Positions 35,903 to 46,864 of a stretch of 54,763 nt of DNA are shown here, one piece after another. This DNA is from Staphylococcus coagulans (lineage in GTDB: Bacteria > Bacillota > Bacilli > Staphylococcales > Staphylococcaceae). How positions within the stretch are numbered: position 1 is the first letter of the stretch; each line of letters begins with the position of its first letter. The DNA lies in the NCBI RefSeq assembly GCF_002901995.1, contig NZ_PPQN01000017.1:1-54763 (forward strand), written 5' to 3'. The translations under genes were made by a program, and so were the position numbers. The notes beneath the pieces were generated by a model, which had not been told where the DNA came from, made no database searches, and was given only the letters and a program-made list of their open reading frames with translations.

Positions 35903-37567
35903 CTAATTCAATTTATATGAGATTTGCTTAACCTCACCTTCACGTATCACTTTTAATTTTAATGCTTCTTTCAAGTTTGTATGCTCAAATAATTTTTGTC
36001 GATAGGCCAATTTATCTTTAACCGGCTTACCATCTAATTCTACTATGACATCACCCTTTTTCAACCCTGAATTTTGAGCAGAACTGTCATCGTCAATATT
36101 ACTCACCATTACGCCTTCTGTTAAACTTTTATTCACGTTATAATCATCTTTTGTTGCATCTGTCACATCGATGACATTATCTAACTGAAGATGTGTATTT
36201 GGATGTTTGATTTCACCATCTTTTTCGAGCAATTTTGCTGTATGTATCGCTTGATTAATAGGAATCGCGAAACCCATACTTTGTACATTCGGCATACTAA
36301 TTTTTAGTGATGCTATCCCGATCAGTTCACCATTTTGATCAACAACGGCACCGCCAGAATCACCTGGATTAATCGGTGCATCCACTTGAAAGGCACTTAA
36401 TAGTGTATCGTATTCATTATCTTTATCGATGTCAACAGGTACATCTCTATTGAGACCCGATACGATGCCTTCTCCAACTGTATTTTGAAAATCTAAACTT
36501 AAAGGATTTCCTACTACAATCACAGGCTCACCTAAAATTAAAGCACTTGAATCGCCTTGTTTAATTGGCTTTAAAACATCGCCTTTAGGTGCATGAACGG
36601 TCATGACTGCAAGATCAGACCATTTGTCTTTTCCTATTACTTTACCCATTGCGGTTTGATGGTCGCCAAATGTTAATTCATGCTTTTCTCTATCACCGAC
36701 GACATGGGCATTCGTCAATATATAAAGGGTGTCGTCCACTTTTTTGTAGACGACACCTGATCCGCTTTCTTTTTCTTCTTGCGTTTGTTGCTTAGCATCT
36801 TGAACTGTATCTGGTGTACTCTTACTATTATTTTCTATAGATACCACGGATTTAACTGCGAGATTTGCGTTTTCCATCGTTTTAGTAACCGTTTTGTTTG
36901 TACCTTTTTGATGTTGCTGTTCTTGAATCGCTTGTTTGACATTGTCATTTTCACTTTTATTCACATTATTAAATATTGCAAATAATAAAATGACCACTAA
37001 AATAATCGCTAATATAATGAGAATTTTAGCCCATTCTCTAGAAAGAAATTGCGTGATTTTTTCAGTCCAATCGCGCTTCGTTGAGTACTGATGCTTCGGA
37101 GGATGTTCTTGTTGGTGTTTGTCAGGTGTTTCAGTCATTGCGTCTTGATGATCATCTTGATTTTCTTTGTCATCCACTTGTTTGGATGATTGCACCTGTT
37201 CAGACCTTTCTTGTTGTGTCTCTGCATCTTTATGATTTGATTGCTCTGCTTCACTGCCATTAATTGACACAGACGATGTTTCCTGAATCGGTCTTGAAGC
37301 TTCTTTGTTTGGTTCTGTTTCGTGCTTCACTTTGTTTTGGGACTTATCACCATCATCATGAGTAATTTTTTCAATGCGTGCTTTGCGTAGATTGTCTTTC
37401 ACACGCTCTTCATTATTTTTAACTTGAGCCTTTTCCTTTTCAGCTTTGAGCGCATTTTCTTCTTCTTCTGCCTTCAATCTGGCTTCACGCTCTTCATTAT
37501 GAAAAAACTCACGTCTTTTTCTTTTATATAGATGTCTCGGAATCACATGTTTTTTATCCTGATCCAT
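35903..37567 (-). CDS. htrA: HtrA-like membrane-anchored serine protease
   Basis: Protein of 554 residues: a long, highly charged Glu/Lys/Gln N-terminal cytoplasmic region (1 to about 178), one transmembrane helix (about 182-204), a trypsin-like domain with His in NAHVVGD, Asp in WSDLAVM and Ser in NPGDSGGAVVD, and a C-terminal PDZ domain (from about 455). It belongs to the stress-linked quality-control proteases outside the membrane. It is shorter than the S. aureus homologue at this locus (about 770 residues), the difference being in the low-complexity N-terminus. Confidence 0.93.
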   Translation of the reverse strand: MDQDKKHVIPRHLYKRKRREFFHNEEREARLKAEEEENALKAEKEKAQVKNNEERVKDNLRKARIEKITHDDGDKSQNKVKHETEPNKEASRPIQETSSVSINGSEAEQSNHKDAETQQERSEQVQSSKQVDDKENQDDHQDAMTETPDKHQQEHPPKHQYSTKRDWTEKITQFLSREWAKILIILAIILVVILLFAIFNNVNKSENDNVKQAIQEQQHQKGTNKTVTKTMENANLAVKSVVSIENNSKSTPDTVQDAKQQTQEEKESGSGVVYKKVDDTLYILTNAHVVGDREKHELTFGDHQTAMGKVIGKDKWSDLAVMTVHAPKGDVLKPIKQGDSSALILGEPVIVVGNPLSLDFQNTVGEGIVSGLNRDVPVDIDKDNEYDTLLSAFQVDAPINPGDSGGAVVDQNGELIGIASLKISMPNVQSMGFAIPINQAIHTAKLLEKDGEIKHPNTHLQLDNVIDVTDATKDDYNVNKSLTEGVMVSNIDDDSSAQNSGLKKGDVIVELDGKPVKDKLAYRQKLFEHTNLKEALKLKVIREGEVKQISYKLN

Positions 37568-37757
37568 TGCACGCCCTCCTTATGTTGCTCTCACTCTATT
37601 ATGACATATCAGCGCTTAAATTTCTGTAAAATTCACTTTTTAATATCAAAAATCCTAAATCCTTCGTTACAAGATACATTATCAAAACGGTATGAAACCA
37701 ATTGCGTTCAAGACTCAAAAAGTAAATCTTAATCTCTCATAGCATAAGTCTTTTTTA

Positions 37758-37794
37758 AGAAGAAAGGGTCCGAACAATCCTTTGTTCGAACCCT
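37758..37794 (-). terminator. Terminator of the terC gene
   Basis: On the minus strand GGGTTCGAACAA pairs with TTGTTCGGACCC and is followed by TTTCTTC. It lies 27 bases beyond the terC stop. The remaining stretch to htrA (37568-37757) shows no gene. Confidence 0.75.
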
Positions 37795-37820
37795 GTATAT
37801 CAAGATTTGATTTTAACATG

Positions 37821-38624
37821 TTAATGTTTTTGATCTTTTTTATTTTTAACCATTGATGTGAACCATCCGATAACGACAAGTCCAATCATCACTGTCCAGA
37901 ATATAATTTGCCATGTTGCTGAGTGTGGGAAATCGTGTGGAATTAATCCGATGTCATCATGCGCAAGTACTAGGATGACAAGTTTAATACCAACCCAACC
38001 TACAATTGCGAAAGCCGCACCTTCTAGGCCAGGATATTTATTTAATAACTCAACAAAGAATGTGGCTGCAAAACGCATTAAAATGACACCAATTAATCCA
38101 CCCACAAACATAACCGCAAATTGACCGGCATCCATACCACCGAAGTGGACACCAATTTTTGGCAATGTCACGGCAATTGCTAATGCTGCCAGCATTGAAT
38201 CGATGGCAAACGCAATATCTGCAAATTCAACTTTAGCCACAGTTAACCAAAACGCTTTAGCGCTTACTTTTTTCTCTACACCCTCATCGTCATAATGATG
38301 ATCATCATTGTCAGGGTACTCGTGGCCTTTATCTTTAGTTTTGAAAAACTCATATAGATTTTTAGTGGACATGTATATTAAATAAGCTGCACCTAACGCT
38401 TGAATCCACCAGAAATTAGCTAAAATACTAATCAAGAATAAAGCAATAAAACGAAATACAAAAGCACCTAACAAACCATAGAAGAGGGCTTTTTTACGCT
38501 GTTCTGGTGGCAAGTGCTTAACCATAACAGCCATTACGATGGCGTTGTCAGCTGCTAATAAGCCTTCTAAAAAGACTAAAACCAATACAACCCATCCGTA
38601 AGTTAATAACAAACTTGGATCCAT
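37821..38624 (-). CDS. TerC-family membrane protein (Mn-linked metal exporter type)
   Basis: Membrane protein of 267 residues with about seven helices. Acidic residues within helices, EGLLAADNAIVMAVMV and EFADIAFAIDSMLAAL, are the TerC hallmark. A His/Asp-rich cytoplasmic loop (PDNDDHHYDDEG) could bind metal. In Bacillus, TerC proteins MeeF/MeeY supply Mn2+ to secreted proteins, and they are controlled by Mn-sensing riboswitches; the same riboswitch class precedes this gene. ATG 38624 is preceded by AAGGAGTG; the longer frame has no such site. Confidence 0.88.
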   Translation of the reverse strand: MDPSLLLTYGWVVLVLVFLEGLLAADNAIVMAVMVKHLPPEQRKKALFYGLLGAFVFRFIALFLISILANFWWIQALGAAYLIYMSTKNLYEFFKTKDKGHEYPDNDDHHYDDEGVEKKVSAKAFWLTVAKVEFADIAFAIDSMLAALAIAVTLPKIGVHFGGMDAGQFAVMFVGGLIGVILMRFAATFFVELLNKYPGLEGAAFAIVGWVGIKLVILVLAHDDIGLIPHDFPHSATWQIIFWTVMIGLVVIGWFTSMVKNKKDQKH

Positions 38625-38744
38625 TGCAAGATCACTCCTTCGACTTTTATCAGTAATTGAAATATGACAAAAAGTTTTTATAAACACTCAATATATCAAT
38701 AGTCATTTGATTAAGCGTCTCTGTTACTGTCTTTATGTCACAGA

Positions 38745-38918
38745 CATAATTAAAGAGACCCATGCTAAATCAATAGCAAAGGTCTCACTTAGCACAAACA
38801 GATGCCCGCTTCACCGGAAGAATCACTGTTCTTCGTAATGACGACAAAGCGTTATTAACGATTGACACGTTAATCAAGTTACTCCCCTCTGACCAAAGTC
38901 AGTCACAGGTATTTAATT
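38745..38918 (-). ncRNA. yybP-ykoY (manganese) riboswitch upstream of terC
   Basis: On the minus strand the conserved GGGGAGTAA (around 38879-38887), TCGTCATTACGAAGAA, CCGGTGAAGCGGGCATC and GAGACCTTTGCT segments occur in the order expected for this riboswitch. The last forms a terminator-like hairpin GAGACC/GGTCTC (38755-38786) followed by TTTAATT. A TATAAT on this strand (38930-38935) lies just upstream. Mn2+ binding is expected to stop formation of the hairpin and turn terC on. Confidence 0.88.
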
Positions 38919-39003
38919 ATGATGTAAACATTATACCCAATTTTCTATCAAAATAACAATACAAAAATAATTTTTTCACTCTTTAAAGTACACGTCCCAC
39001 TTC

Positions 39004-40566
39004 TTACAGTAAACTATACAGTTTAATTTCTGGGAACTTTTCTTCAAACCAACGTGTCGCAAAATCATTTTCGAATAAAAAGACTTTATTGTCGTAACGA
39101 TCATTAACAAGAATTGAGCGACTAGTACTCATCTTGTCTTGAACATCTTCTTCGTTTTCAATCCAACGTGCAATCTTTTTACCTACAGGCTCCATGACCA
39201 CGTCAACATTGTATTCATTTTTCATACGATGCTCAAACACTTCAAATTGAAGTTGACCCACAGCACCTAAAATAATTTGATTGGTATGCGGAGATTTATA
39301 ATATTGAATTGCCCCTTCTTGTACCAATTGTTCAATCCCCTTATGGAAATGTTTTTGTTTCATGACATTTTTTGGCGATACTTTCATAAATATTTCTGGT
39401 GTGAATTGCGGTAATGCTTTGAAATGGAACTTCTGATTATCGGCCACTAACGTATCTCCAATTTGGTAATTACCTGTATCATATAAACCGATAATATCTC
39501 CTGCTACAGCGTGGTTGACTGTCTCTTTGTCATCTGCCATAAAGCTTGTTGAACGTGTGATTTTCTGCTTTTTACCTGTTCTTTGGAGTGTGACATCCAT
39601 GCCTCTTTCAAAAGCACCACTTACTACGCGCATAAAAGCGATGCGGTCTCGATGTTTAGGATCCATATTGGCTTGAATTTTGAAAATAAATCCAGAAAAT
39701 TGTGGGTCGAAAGGACTCACTTCAACTTCTTCTTCAGTTTGACGCGCATGAGGCATTGGCGCATAATCGACATACGCATTTAAGAAGTTTTGCACACCAA
39801 AATTCGCAAGGGCAGAACCAAAAAATACTGGTGTTAAATCCCCTTTCATAAGTGCTTCTTCATCGAAGGTTTCGCCTGCTTCATCTACTAACATGAGTTC
39901 TTCAATCGCTTGTTCAAATAAACTATCATTCGCGATAGGATGTGACTCTTCAAGTTCATAATCTTGATTGATGTGTAACACATTTTCTTCATCTCTGAAA
40001 GGCTCAATTGTACGTGTTGCACGGTCAATAATACCAAAGAACCCTTGTCCCATACCGATTGGCCAATTCATTGGATAAGTTTCAATCCCTAGCGTCGTTT
40101 CTATTTCATCTAACAATTCAAAAGGCTCTTTCCCTACACGATCGAGCTTATTAATAAATGTAAAAATAGGAATACCTCTCATTTTACAAACTTTAAAGAG
40201 TTTCAAAGTTTGTGGCTCAATTCCTTTCGCACAGTCAATAACCATCACTGCACTATCTACGGCCATTAATGTACGGTAGGTATCTTCTGAAAAATCTTCG
40301 TGTCCGGGTGTATCGAGAATATTGATTTTAAAATCATCATAATCAAATTGCATGACTGAACTTGTTACAGAAATCCCACGTTCTTGTTCTACTTTCATCC
40401 AGTCACTTGTCGCAAATTTACCTGTTTTTTTACCTTTGACTGTACCTGCTTCTCGAATAGCACCACTAAAATATAATAATTTTTCTGTTAATGTCGTTTT
40501 CCCAGCGTCCGGATGCGATATAATCGCAAAGGTCTTCCGAGACGTCACTTCTTCTTTAATACTCAT
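39004..40566 (-). CDS. prfC: Peptide chain release factor 3
   Basis: Translation GTPase RF3, 520 residues, the size of the S. aureus protein, recycling RF1/RF2 from the ribosome. G1 [16 protein letters not shown]3 [12 protein letters not shown] and G4 NKLDR are present. Start at MSIKEEV, with AAAGGAG nine bases upstream; a TTG- or ATG-started longer frame adds a non-conserved tail. Follows the YueH-like gene by 17 bases. Confidence 0.97.
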   Translation of the reverse strand: MSIKEEVTSRKTFAIISHPDAGKTTLTEKLLYFSGAIREAGTVKGKKTGKFATSDWMKVEQERGISVTSSVMQFDYDDFKINILDTPGHEDFSEDTYRTLMAVDSAVMVIDCAKGIEPQTLKLFKVCKMRGIPIFTFINKLDRVGKEPFELLDEIETTLGIETYPMNWPIGMGQGFFGIIDRATRTIEPFRDEENVLHINQDYELEESHPIANDSLFEQAIEELMLVDEAGETFDEEALMKGDLTPVFFGSALANFGVQNFLNAYVDYAPMPHARQTEEEVEVSPFDPQFSGFIFKIQANMDPKHRDRIAFMRVVSGAFERGMDVTLQRTGKKQKITRSTSFMADDKETVNHAVAGDIIGLYDTGNYQIGDTLVADNQKFHFKALPQFTPEIFMKVSPKNVMKQKHFHKGIEQLVQEGAIQYYKSPHTNQIILGAVGQLQFEVFEHRMKNEYNVDVVMEPVGKKIARWIENEEDVQDKMSTSRSILVNDRYDNKVFLFENDFATRWFEEKFPEIKLYSLL

Positions 40567-40583
40567 CTTAAATCTCCTTTTAA

Positions 40584-40823
40584 TTATACTTCTTGTATCC
40601 AACGTGTGATGCGTAAAGCTAAAACTTCCGCTTCTTGTTCATCAATAACATTAAATAAATGCATCAATAAGTGTTCTGTTAGCGTTTCTCCAAACATTGT
40701 ATCGTCAACTTGAATTGACCAATGTAAGTCAGGTATAGAAACGAGAATATAGCCTTCACCTTTATTATGATAAAGCCATACTTTTACTGAAAGATGCTCA
40801 CTATGGCTTTCTCTAATCTTCAC
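40584..40823 (-). CDS. YueH-like small protein
   Basis: Protein of 79 residues from a GTG at 40823 ([20 protein letters not shown]); GGTGG eight bases upstream serves as ribosome binding site inside the murE end. [19 protein letters not shown] and the helical end are typical of the YueH family in Bacillales, function unknown. It overlaps the murE stop by 11 bases and lies before prfC. Confidence 0.78.
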   Translation of the reverse strand: MKIRESHSEHLSVKVWLYHNKGEGYILVSIPDLHWSIQVDDTMFGETLTEHLLMHLFNVIDEQEAEVLALRITRWIQEV

Positions 40824-42303
40824 TTGGACCACCACCAAATTTTTGATAAGCTGCCTCTAATCCAATCAAATCATCTCGATGCGGTACTTTGATATGACCT
40901 GGCATAATTTGATAAGGCTCTCTTCCTTTCGAAGCAAGTACAACGGTATCTCCGGGTTCAGCAACTGCAATCGCATGCCGGATGCCTTCAGCGCGATCTG
41001 TAAATTCTACGTAATTATCATGCGTTGCGCCTTTTGCGAGCTCAGCTGTTAACATTTTAGGGTCATCATTTGCTGGATTGTCAGGTGTAAAAATGACATA
41101 ATCCGCTCGAGATGCGACACGTCCCATTTCAGGAGTCTTCGTCAAATCACGTTCTCCTGCCATACCTACTAAAAATATTAATTTTTGTTTTACAAAAGGT
41201 TGCACGGCATCGATAAGTTTAGACATGCCGTCAGCCGTATGCGCGTAATCAATAATTAAATCGATAGGTAATGAAGGATCTAATACTTCTAATCTGCCTT
41301 CTACAGGTTCAAGGTCAGCAACGATTTTAGAAATCGTGTCGAGGTCTGTGCCTTTAACCCAAACGCCTATCATCGCTGCCATTAAATTTGAAATATTAAA
41401 GCGTCCAACATAAGGTGATTTAACAGGATATGTACCGAATGGCGTTACAAAATCAAACGTCACCCCTTGCAACGTTTCAACAATATTTGTTGCCATAAAT
41501 TGTGCCTCATTGTCTATGCCATATGTCATACTTTCATATGGCGTTACCGATTTTAAATAGTTTGAAAAAGCGTCATCTGCATTGATAACAGCATATTTAT
41601 CACGGCTAAGGTCTTGACCGAGTTGACTAAATAATAATGATTTAGCATGTCCATATGCTTCCATCGTGCCATGAAAATCTAAATGATCTTGCGTTAAATT
41701 AGAAAAAATAGCAACATCAAATTCCACACCACTTAAACGCCCTAAACTTAAGCCATGTGAGGATACTTCTAAAGTCATTGCTTCGGCGCCAGCTTCAACA
41801 GCTTCGTGTATTTTCTTAGTAAGTACAACGGTTTCTGGCGTCGTATTTTCACCTTTTGTTAATGTTTCATTAATTTGAAAGCCGTTCGTACCGAGATAGG
41901 CACTTCCTTTTCCAAGCTTTCTATAGATGTGATGAATCATTGTCGCAATTGAAGTCTTTCCATTTGTCCCTGTCACACCGATTGTTGTTAAATGTTGACT
42001 TGGAAAATCATAAATATGATGTACGAGATGACTCGCAACACGTAACGTATCCGGTACAATCACTTGTGTGACATCACCTTCTAGCTCTAATAATCTATTC
42101 ACCACGACCACTTGACATCCTTGATCAACAACATTTTGTGCAAAACGATGGCTGTCAACAGTATAGCCCTTAGACGCTACAAAAATACTTCCGGCTTTCG
42201 CTGTCCGAGAATCAGTCGTAATATCATTTATGTCTCTATCTAAACTTCCTATGACTTGTTTTATTAATATATTTTCGAACAATTGTTGCGCGTTCACAGA
42301 CAT
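40813..42303 (-). CDS. murE: UDP-MurNAc-L-Ala-D-Glu--L-lysine ligase MurE
   Basis: Mur ligase of 496 residues that adds the third residue of the stem peptide. ATP-binding [14 protein letters not shown], carbamylated-Lys region and the substrate motif [10 protein letters not shown] are visible. DNPA/N rather than DNPR indicates L-lysine, as in staphylococci. First gene of a unit murE, yueH-like, prfC. An AAAAAAGGAGAG site precedes the ATG. Confidence 0.97.
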   Translation of the reverse strand: MSVNAQQLFENILIKQVIGSLDRDINDITTDSRTAKAGSIFVASKGYTVDSHRFAQNVVDQGCQVVVVNRLLELEGDVTQVIVPDTLRVASHLVHHIYDFPSQHLTTIGVTGTNGKTSIATMIHHIYRKLGKGSAYLGTNGFQINETLTKGENTTPETVVLTKKIHEAVEAGAEAMTLEVSSHGLSLGRLSGVEFDVAIFSNLTQDHLDFHGTMEAYGHAKSLLFSQLGQDLSRDKYAVINADDAFSNYLKSVTPYESMTYGIDNEAQFMATNIVETLQGVTFDFVTPFGTYPVKSPYVGRFNISNLMAAMIGVWVKGTDLDTISKIVADLEPVEGRLEVLDPSLPIDLIIDYAHTADGMSKLIDAVQPFVKQKLIFLVGMAGERDLTKTPEMGRVASRADYVIFTPDNPANDDPKMLTAELAKGATHDNYVEFTDRAEGIRHAIAVAEPGDTVVLASKGREPYQIMPGHIKVPHRDDLIGLEAAYQKFGGGPSED

Positions 42304-42846
42304 CTCTCCTTTTTTGATATACGCATATATTATACACTTTTCTCTCGTGAGAACGAGAATGAAAAGTTAATTTCATTTGAGATTTCTTCTTAGACAATAC
42401 AAGGTTATCACTTCATACTCAACCGTTTTGAGGCCATACTCAGCGTACATTATGATTTCAGCGCGTGAGTTAGTTCACATCGTGTTAAACATTTTAAGCG
42501 ATAAAAAAGATTACCTTCTACATTTTAAGGGTAAATAAAATTAACTTTAGTCCTTGATTTTAATACGTCCGCAGCCCTAAATCTTTAAATTACTATTGTG
42601 CCGAGTTTTGTTGTATATTAAGATAATATAATGAAATTGTCGCCGATTTTAGGTGTTATTTGTTTTTTCTTTCTATTATACTATGTATTAAAAAATAACA
42701 TTAAATATTTTATGAACATATATACTGTTTATTTTAACATTTTAAGATTTTTGTAATAAATCTTTTAATTTTTTCACAAATAACCCAAATTGCGATACAC
42801 TTACATAGAAAAGTAATAAGTCTGAATATCTCGGAGGGTGGCTATC
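42304..42846. promoter_or_regulatory. Long divergent intergenic region between murE and ugtP
   Basis: This 540-bp AT-rich gap must carry both promoters. Candidate plus-strand -10 boxes occur near 42628 (TATAAT) and 42677 (TATACT), and several T/A tracts lie at 42650-42790. One short open frame (42631-42756, 41 codons) has no ribosome binding site. I see no tRNA, terminator or riboswitch. Confidence 0.4.
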
Positions 42847-44022
42847 ATGGTAGCTCAAAAGAAAAAAATATTGATTATCACGGGATCATTTGGTAATGGT
42901 CATATACAAGTGACAAATAGTATTATTGAAGAACTCAGTCATATGAATCTTGAACATCTTACAGTGATAGAACATGATTTATTTTTAGAAGCACATCCTA
43001 TTATGACATCAATCTGTAAGAAATGGTATATCAATAGTTTTAAATATTTTCGTCGTATGTATAAAGCATTTTATTATAGCCGCCCAGACCAGTTAGATAA
43101 ATGTTTTTATAAATATTACGGTTTAAATAAATTATTAAACTTACTATTAAAAGAAAAACCAGATTTAATTTTGTTGACGTTCCCAACACCTGTCATGTCA
43201 GTTTTAACAGAACAATTTAATATGAACATCCCTATTGCCACTGTTATGACAGACTATCGCATGCACAAAAACTGGATTACACCTTATTCTGCACGATACT
43301 ATTTAGCAACAGAAGATTTAAAAGACGAATTTGCGAGTGTTGGCATTCCAAGAGAAACACTTAAAGTCACTGGTATTCCTATTTCAGCACGGTTTGAAGA
43401 CCGTATCGATCGAGAAGTATGGCTGACTCAACATCATTTAGACCCAAAAGCACAAACAATTTTAATGTCTGCAGGCGCCTTTGGTGTATCTAAAGGGTTT
43501 GAACAAATGATTCAACGTATCATTGATGAAAGTCCAAATGCCCAAGTAGTCATGATTTGTGGTCGCAACAAAGAATTAAAACGTCAATTAAGTAAAGCAT
43601 TTAAAGGGAATCGCCATGTTTTAATTTTAGGTTATACGAACAATATGAACGAGTGGATGGCGTCAAGTCACCTCATGATTACGAAACCTGGTGGTATTAC
43701 AATTTCAGAAGCACTTACTCAAAAAGTGCCAATGATTTTCTTAAATCCTGCACCAGGTCAAGAACTTGAAAATGCTTTATACTTCGAACAAAAAGCATTT
43801 GGAAAAATTGCAGATACACCTTCTGAAGCGATTGATATCGTCACACATCTTACACGTCATCCTAATGAAATCAACGCAATGATTCAAAATATGGCAGAAG
43901 CACGTCAACCTAATGCAACACAACGTTTATGTCAGGATTTACTCGACCTACTTTATAACGCATCACAATGTGAAACTGTTTATGGAAAGGTGCCTTTATA
44001 TGCAAAACTACTCGTCAAATAA
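42847..44022 (+). CDS. ugtP: Processive diacylglycerol beta-glucosyltransferase UgtP (YpfP)
   Basis: Family 28 glycosyltransferase of 391 residues, the size in S. aureus, making diglucosyl-diacylglycerol, the lipoteichoic acid anchor, at the inner face of the membrane. N-terminal [14 protein letters not shown] (MGDG synthase type acceptor domain) and C-terminal [17 protein letters not shown] nucleotide-sugar motif. I take ATG 42847; GGAGGG at 42833-42838 would make the GTG at 42838 impossible. Overlaps ltaA by 23 bases. Confidence 0.96.
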   Translation: MVAQKKKILIITGSFGNGHIQVTNSIIEELSHMNLEHLTVIEHDLFLEAHPIMTSICKKWYINSFKYFRRMYKAFYYSRPDQLDKCFYKYYGLNKLLNLLLKEKPDLILLTFPTPVMSVLTEQFNMNIPIATVMTDYRMHKNWITPYSARYYLATEDLKDEFASVGIPRETLKVTGIPISARFEDRIDREVWLTQHHLDPKAQTILMSAGAFGVSKGFEQMIQRIIDESPNAQVVMICGRNKELKRQLSKAFKGNRHVLILGYTNNMNEWMASSHLMITKPGGITISEALTQKVPMIFLNPAPGQELENALYFEQKAFGKIADTPSEAIDIVTHLTRHPNEINAMIQNMAEARQPNATQRLCQDLLDLLYNASQCETVYGKVPLYAKLLVK

Positions 44023-45181
44023 AATGACTATGAGAAATTTTTATATTCTCTTAGTTATTTTATTTTTGATGGAATTTGCGCGAGGAATGTACGTACTGAG
44101 TTATTTACCACTATTGCCAACAGCAACATCGATTGCAGTCAGTATCACTTCAATTGCAATTTCCATACATTTTATATCAGATTCTATTAGTAACTTTTTT
44201 GTTGGCTTCGTTTTAAAGCGTCTTGGACCAACAATCGTGCTCACTTTAGGTTTTATATTAGCCCTTGTGAGCCTGTTTTTAGTTATTTTTATGCCTACTT
44301 CACCTGTAGTGCTCATTTTAAGTTCTATTATGCTCGGTATTGCTGTGTGTCCAATTTGGGTGATTATGTTGGCAAGTGTCGATGAACGAACACGAGGAAA
44401 ACAGATGGGCTATGTCTATTTTTCTTGGCTCTCCGGGATGCTAGCCGGTATGATTACGATGAACCTTATATTCAAATCACATCCAACACATTTCAATTTT
44501 TTAATGTCGCTATGTGTCGCAATCGCGTTCATCTTGTATTGGTTTGTAAAAGTTAAGTTGACCGATTACAATACGAAAAATGTGAAGCAGCAATTACGTC
44601 AAATTGTGAGTGTATCTAAACGTCATTTGATTTTATTTCCAGGCATCTTATTGCAAGGGCTCGCAATCAGTGCATTAGTCCCTGTGCTCCCGCAATATGC
44701 CTTGGATATAGTCGGTGTGACGACGCTTGAATACACGCTTGCAATTGTTATTGGTGGCGTAGGTTGCACCATTTCAATGTTATTTTTATCAAAAATCATA
44801 GATGCCCATTCGACACGTTTCATGTACTTCGTTATCTTTTTAGGGTTTGTAATTTACGGTACTTCTATTTTTATTTTAACGTTCTTAACACATATTGTTG
44901 TCGTGTGGATAATCGCCTTTTTCATTGGTGTGCTTTATGGTATCCTGTTGCCAGCTTGGAACACTTTCATGGCAAGTTTTATCCGTCCAAGTGAACAAGA
45001 AGAAACTTGGGGCGTGATTAATAGTATACAAGGCTTCGGTGCCATGATAGGGCCTTTATTTGGTGGTCCATTATCACAATTTTTTGGCAGTCCTATTTAT
45101 ACTTTTTATTTTGCAGCACTGATTATCTTTTTCTTAGCTATTTTTTATGGTAGCTATTTTGTAAAACGTCATCAATCATAA
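44000..45181 (+). CDS. ltaA: Glycolipid flippase LtaA
   Basis: Major facilitator protein of 393 residues with twelve helices, translocating the glycolipid anchor for lipoteichoic acid. [18 protein letters not shown] at the start, [13 protein letters not shown] (the MFS loop) and [22 protein letters not shown] match LtaA. ATG 44000 has AAGGTG eight bases upstream and gives the S. aureus-like start; longer frames add residues unlike the family. Confidence 0.95.
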   Translation: MQNYSSNKMTMRNFYILLVILFLMEFARGMYVLSYLPLLPTATSIAVSITSIAISIHFISDSISNFFVGFVLKRLGPTIVLTLGFILALVSLFLVIFMPTSPVVLILSSIMLGIAVCPIWVIMLASVDERTRGKQMGYVYFSWLSGMLAGMITMNLIFKSHPTHFNFLMSLCVAIAFILYWFVKVKLTDYNTKNVKQQLRQIVSVSKRHLILFPGILLQGLAISALVPVLPQYALDIVGVTTLEYTLAIVIGGVGCTISMLFLSKIIDAHSTRFMYFVIFLGFVIYGTSIFILTFLTHIVVVWIIAFFIGVLYGILLPAWNTFMASFIRPSEQEETWGVINSIQGFGAMIGPLFGGPLSQFFGSPIYTFYFAALIIFFLAIFYGSYFVKRHQS

Positions 45182-45310
45182 AGTTACATGGCTACTTCAA
45201 GCAATCGATTTTGACTTAAAAACACATATTAAAATAATTCAACATGCTAGGGTTGGATCTAATCAAATAAAAACTGTCAATCGCCACATTCAAGGCAAAT
45301 CGACAGTACG

Positions 45311-45350
45311 AAAAAACCTTTTAAAGTGTTTGCTTTAAAAGGTTTTTATT
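45311..45350. terminator. Bidirectional terminator after ltaA
   Basis: A 15-bp stem, AAAAACCTTTTAAAG/CTTTAAAAGGTTTTT, lies between ltaA and the converging YjcG-type gene. The 130 bases before it hold an imperfect CTGTC...GACAG repeat. Confidence 0.88.
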
Positions 45351-45401
45351 ATTTAAGTATGCGTGATGAAGGGCCATCTTCAAAAACGCTCATAACGCGT
45401 T

Positions 45402-45911
45402 CTACCCCAATGAATATGTTTCAATTTCTTTCCATTCATCTTCTGTGTCATCATATTTCATCAATGAAATTTGCTCAATTGTTTCTTTATGATCAACACC
45501 TGCTAAACGAACTTGACCATAAATGTCTTCGAACTCTTGGCTCGTTAAACCTTGAGCAATTGTAAAGTGCGGAACAAATGGATGCTCTGATTTCCCATAA
45601 AAATCGTCTCCATCAAAGCGGTTAAATAAATCCACTAACGCTTCTGTTTTTTCAACTTTGAAATAGATTACATTCGTGATTGGCGCAAAATTAGAAGCTT
45701 TTGTTGCATGCATATCAACAACTTTAGCCCCTTCTAAACGTTTTTCAATTTCAGCTTTTACACTATCAATTTCTTGATCATCAATTTCAAAATGACTTTT
45801 AATAGTAATATGAGGTTTAATCTTTGTGTAGTGTTTATCATAACGTTTACGATATGCATTAACCTCATTTTGGAAATCTTTTGATGGAATTAACGCTAAC
45901 CCTAGAATCAT
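45402..45911 (-). CDS. 2H phosphoesterase superfamily protein (YjcG family)
   Basis: Soluble protein of 169 residues with the two HxT signatures HITIKS (about 34) and HFTIAQ (about 114) that form the 2H active site. Members act on cyclic or 2'-5' phosphoesters of RNA-type substrates, but the YjcG substrate is not known. The gene order YjcG, esterase is conserved in Bacillales. Confidence 0.88.
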   Translation of the reverse strand: MILGLALIPSKDFQNEVNAYRKRYDKHYTKIKPHITIKSHFEIDDQEIDSVKAEIEKRLEGAKVVDMHATKASNFAPITNVIYFKVEKTEALVDLFNRFDGDDFYGKSEHPFVPHFTIAQGLTSQEFEDIYGQVRLAGVDHKETIEQISLMKYDDTEDEWKEIETYSLG

Positions 45912-45964
45912 TTCAATTCCTCCTTTGTTTTCGCTTGCCTCTATTATAGCAAATTTTCTAATAA

Positions 45965-46699
45965 TTAGTTACTTAAAAAGTGTGCGAGTATTTTTGGTAG
46001 TTCTTTTTGCCAAGTTTTCCAGTTATGTCCACCATCCAATTCCTCGTAATAATAAGTCACTTGCTCGCATTCTACTAAATCTCTGAATGCACGATTCGGT
46101 GTTAAGAAATCTGCTTGTTTCCCTGTAGTCGGTAATTTAAAATCACATTCTTCTTTGCCGATCGCATGCCAAATATTTAAATGTGATTTAAACTGACATC
46201 TTTCGAAAATCTGTTTCACAATGTCGTCATAATAAGGGCTCAAAATCCCAATTTGACTCATCACACGTGGATAACTTAAGCCAGTTAAAAGTGCAATACT
46301 ACCAGCTAAACTATCTCCTAATAATAAGCGCGCATTGCCAACCTTATACGTTGCAAACTGACGATCTATCCATGGAAGTAACTCTTTAACTACAGCTTGA
46401 ACCGTCTTCGCTGCTTTTTCCCCTTGTGGATGAAATTCAGTACTTCTATCTTTCACTGATTCATAATGAAAACCAATAATAATTGCACGCTCAACTTCAC
46501 CTTTTTTCCTCAGCTTTTCATATACACGATGAAGTTGACCATATCTAAAGAAGTCTTGGCCATCAAAACATATGATTACTTTTGATTTATATAAATCCGA
46601 ATAATCTTTCGGTAAATAGACGGATAATGTGATTTCTCTTTCTAAATAATCACTTTTAAATTGTGTTTCTGTTATTTGTCCTGGCGTAAATGATGTCAT
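45965..46699 (-). CDS. Alpha/beta-hydrolase esterase (YjcH/Fes-like)
   Basis: Protein of 244 residues. [28 protein letters not shown] with the nucleophile Ser in GDSLAG, and [11 protein letters not shown] with the catalytic His identify an esterase D/Fes-like hydrolase. No signal peptide. The ATG at 46699 has a full GAGGAGG site, which lies in a hairpin; the longer TTG-started frame has no family support. The substrate is unknown. Confidence 0.85.
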   Translation of the reverse strand: MTSFTPGQITETQFKSDYLEREITLSVYLPKDYSDLYKSKVIICFDGQDFFRYGQLHRVYEKLRKKGEVERAIIIGFHYESVKDRSTEFHPQGEKAAKTVQAVVKELLPWIDRQFATYKVGNARLLLGDSLAGSIALLTGLSYPRVMSQIGILSPYYDDIVKQIFERCQFKSHLNIWHAIGKEECDFKLPTTGKQADFLTPNRAFRDLVECEQVTYYYEELDGGHNWKTWQKELPKILAHFLSN

Positions 46700-46749
46700 A
46701 AAAAGACGCCTCCTCATACGAATTAATCTCATTGTATCAGGAGACGTCT
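46700..46749 (-). promoter_or_regulatory. Hairpin with U-run that buries the esterase ribosome binding site
   Basis: On the minus strand AGACGTCTCCTGATAC (46734-46749) pairs with GTATGAGGAGGCGTCT (46704-46719): 16 positions, one G-G mismatch, one G-U, with a 14-base loop. Five T's follow, then the ATG. The 3' arm contains the whole GAGGAGG site. The element has the form of an intrinsic terminator and would also block translation when folded. Confidence 0.7.
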
Positions 46750-46864
46750 CATGTGTTAATCTAAAAAACTTAATTTTATTATATAATTTGAATTTATCTA
46801 TCAAATGATGTACGACTCATTTGGTATGTTATTAAACGAAAGACTATATAAAATATTATATTAT

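Noticed and set aside
42631..42756. Short hydrophobic open frame (41 codons) before ugtP
   Set aside because: No ribosome binding site, and composition is just what AT-rich DNA gives; no recognisable family.
43913..43999. N-terminal extension of LtaA inside ugtP
   Set aside because: No ribosome binding site; the ATG at 44000 gives the standard LtaA start.
46700..46804. N-terminal extension of the esterase from a TTG
   Set aside because: It would be translated through the hairpin and ribosome binding site; the added residues are basic and not family-like.
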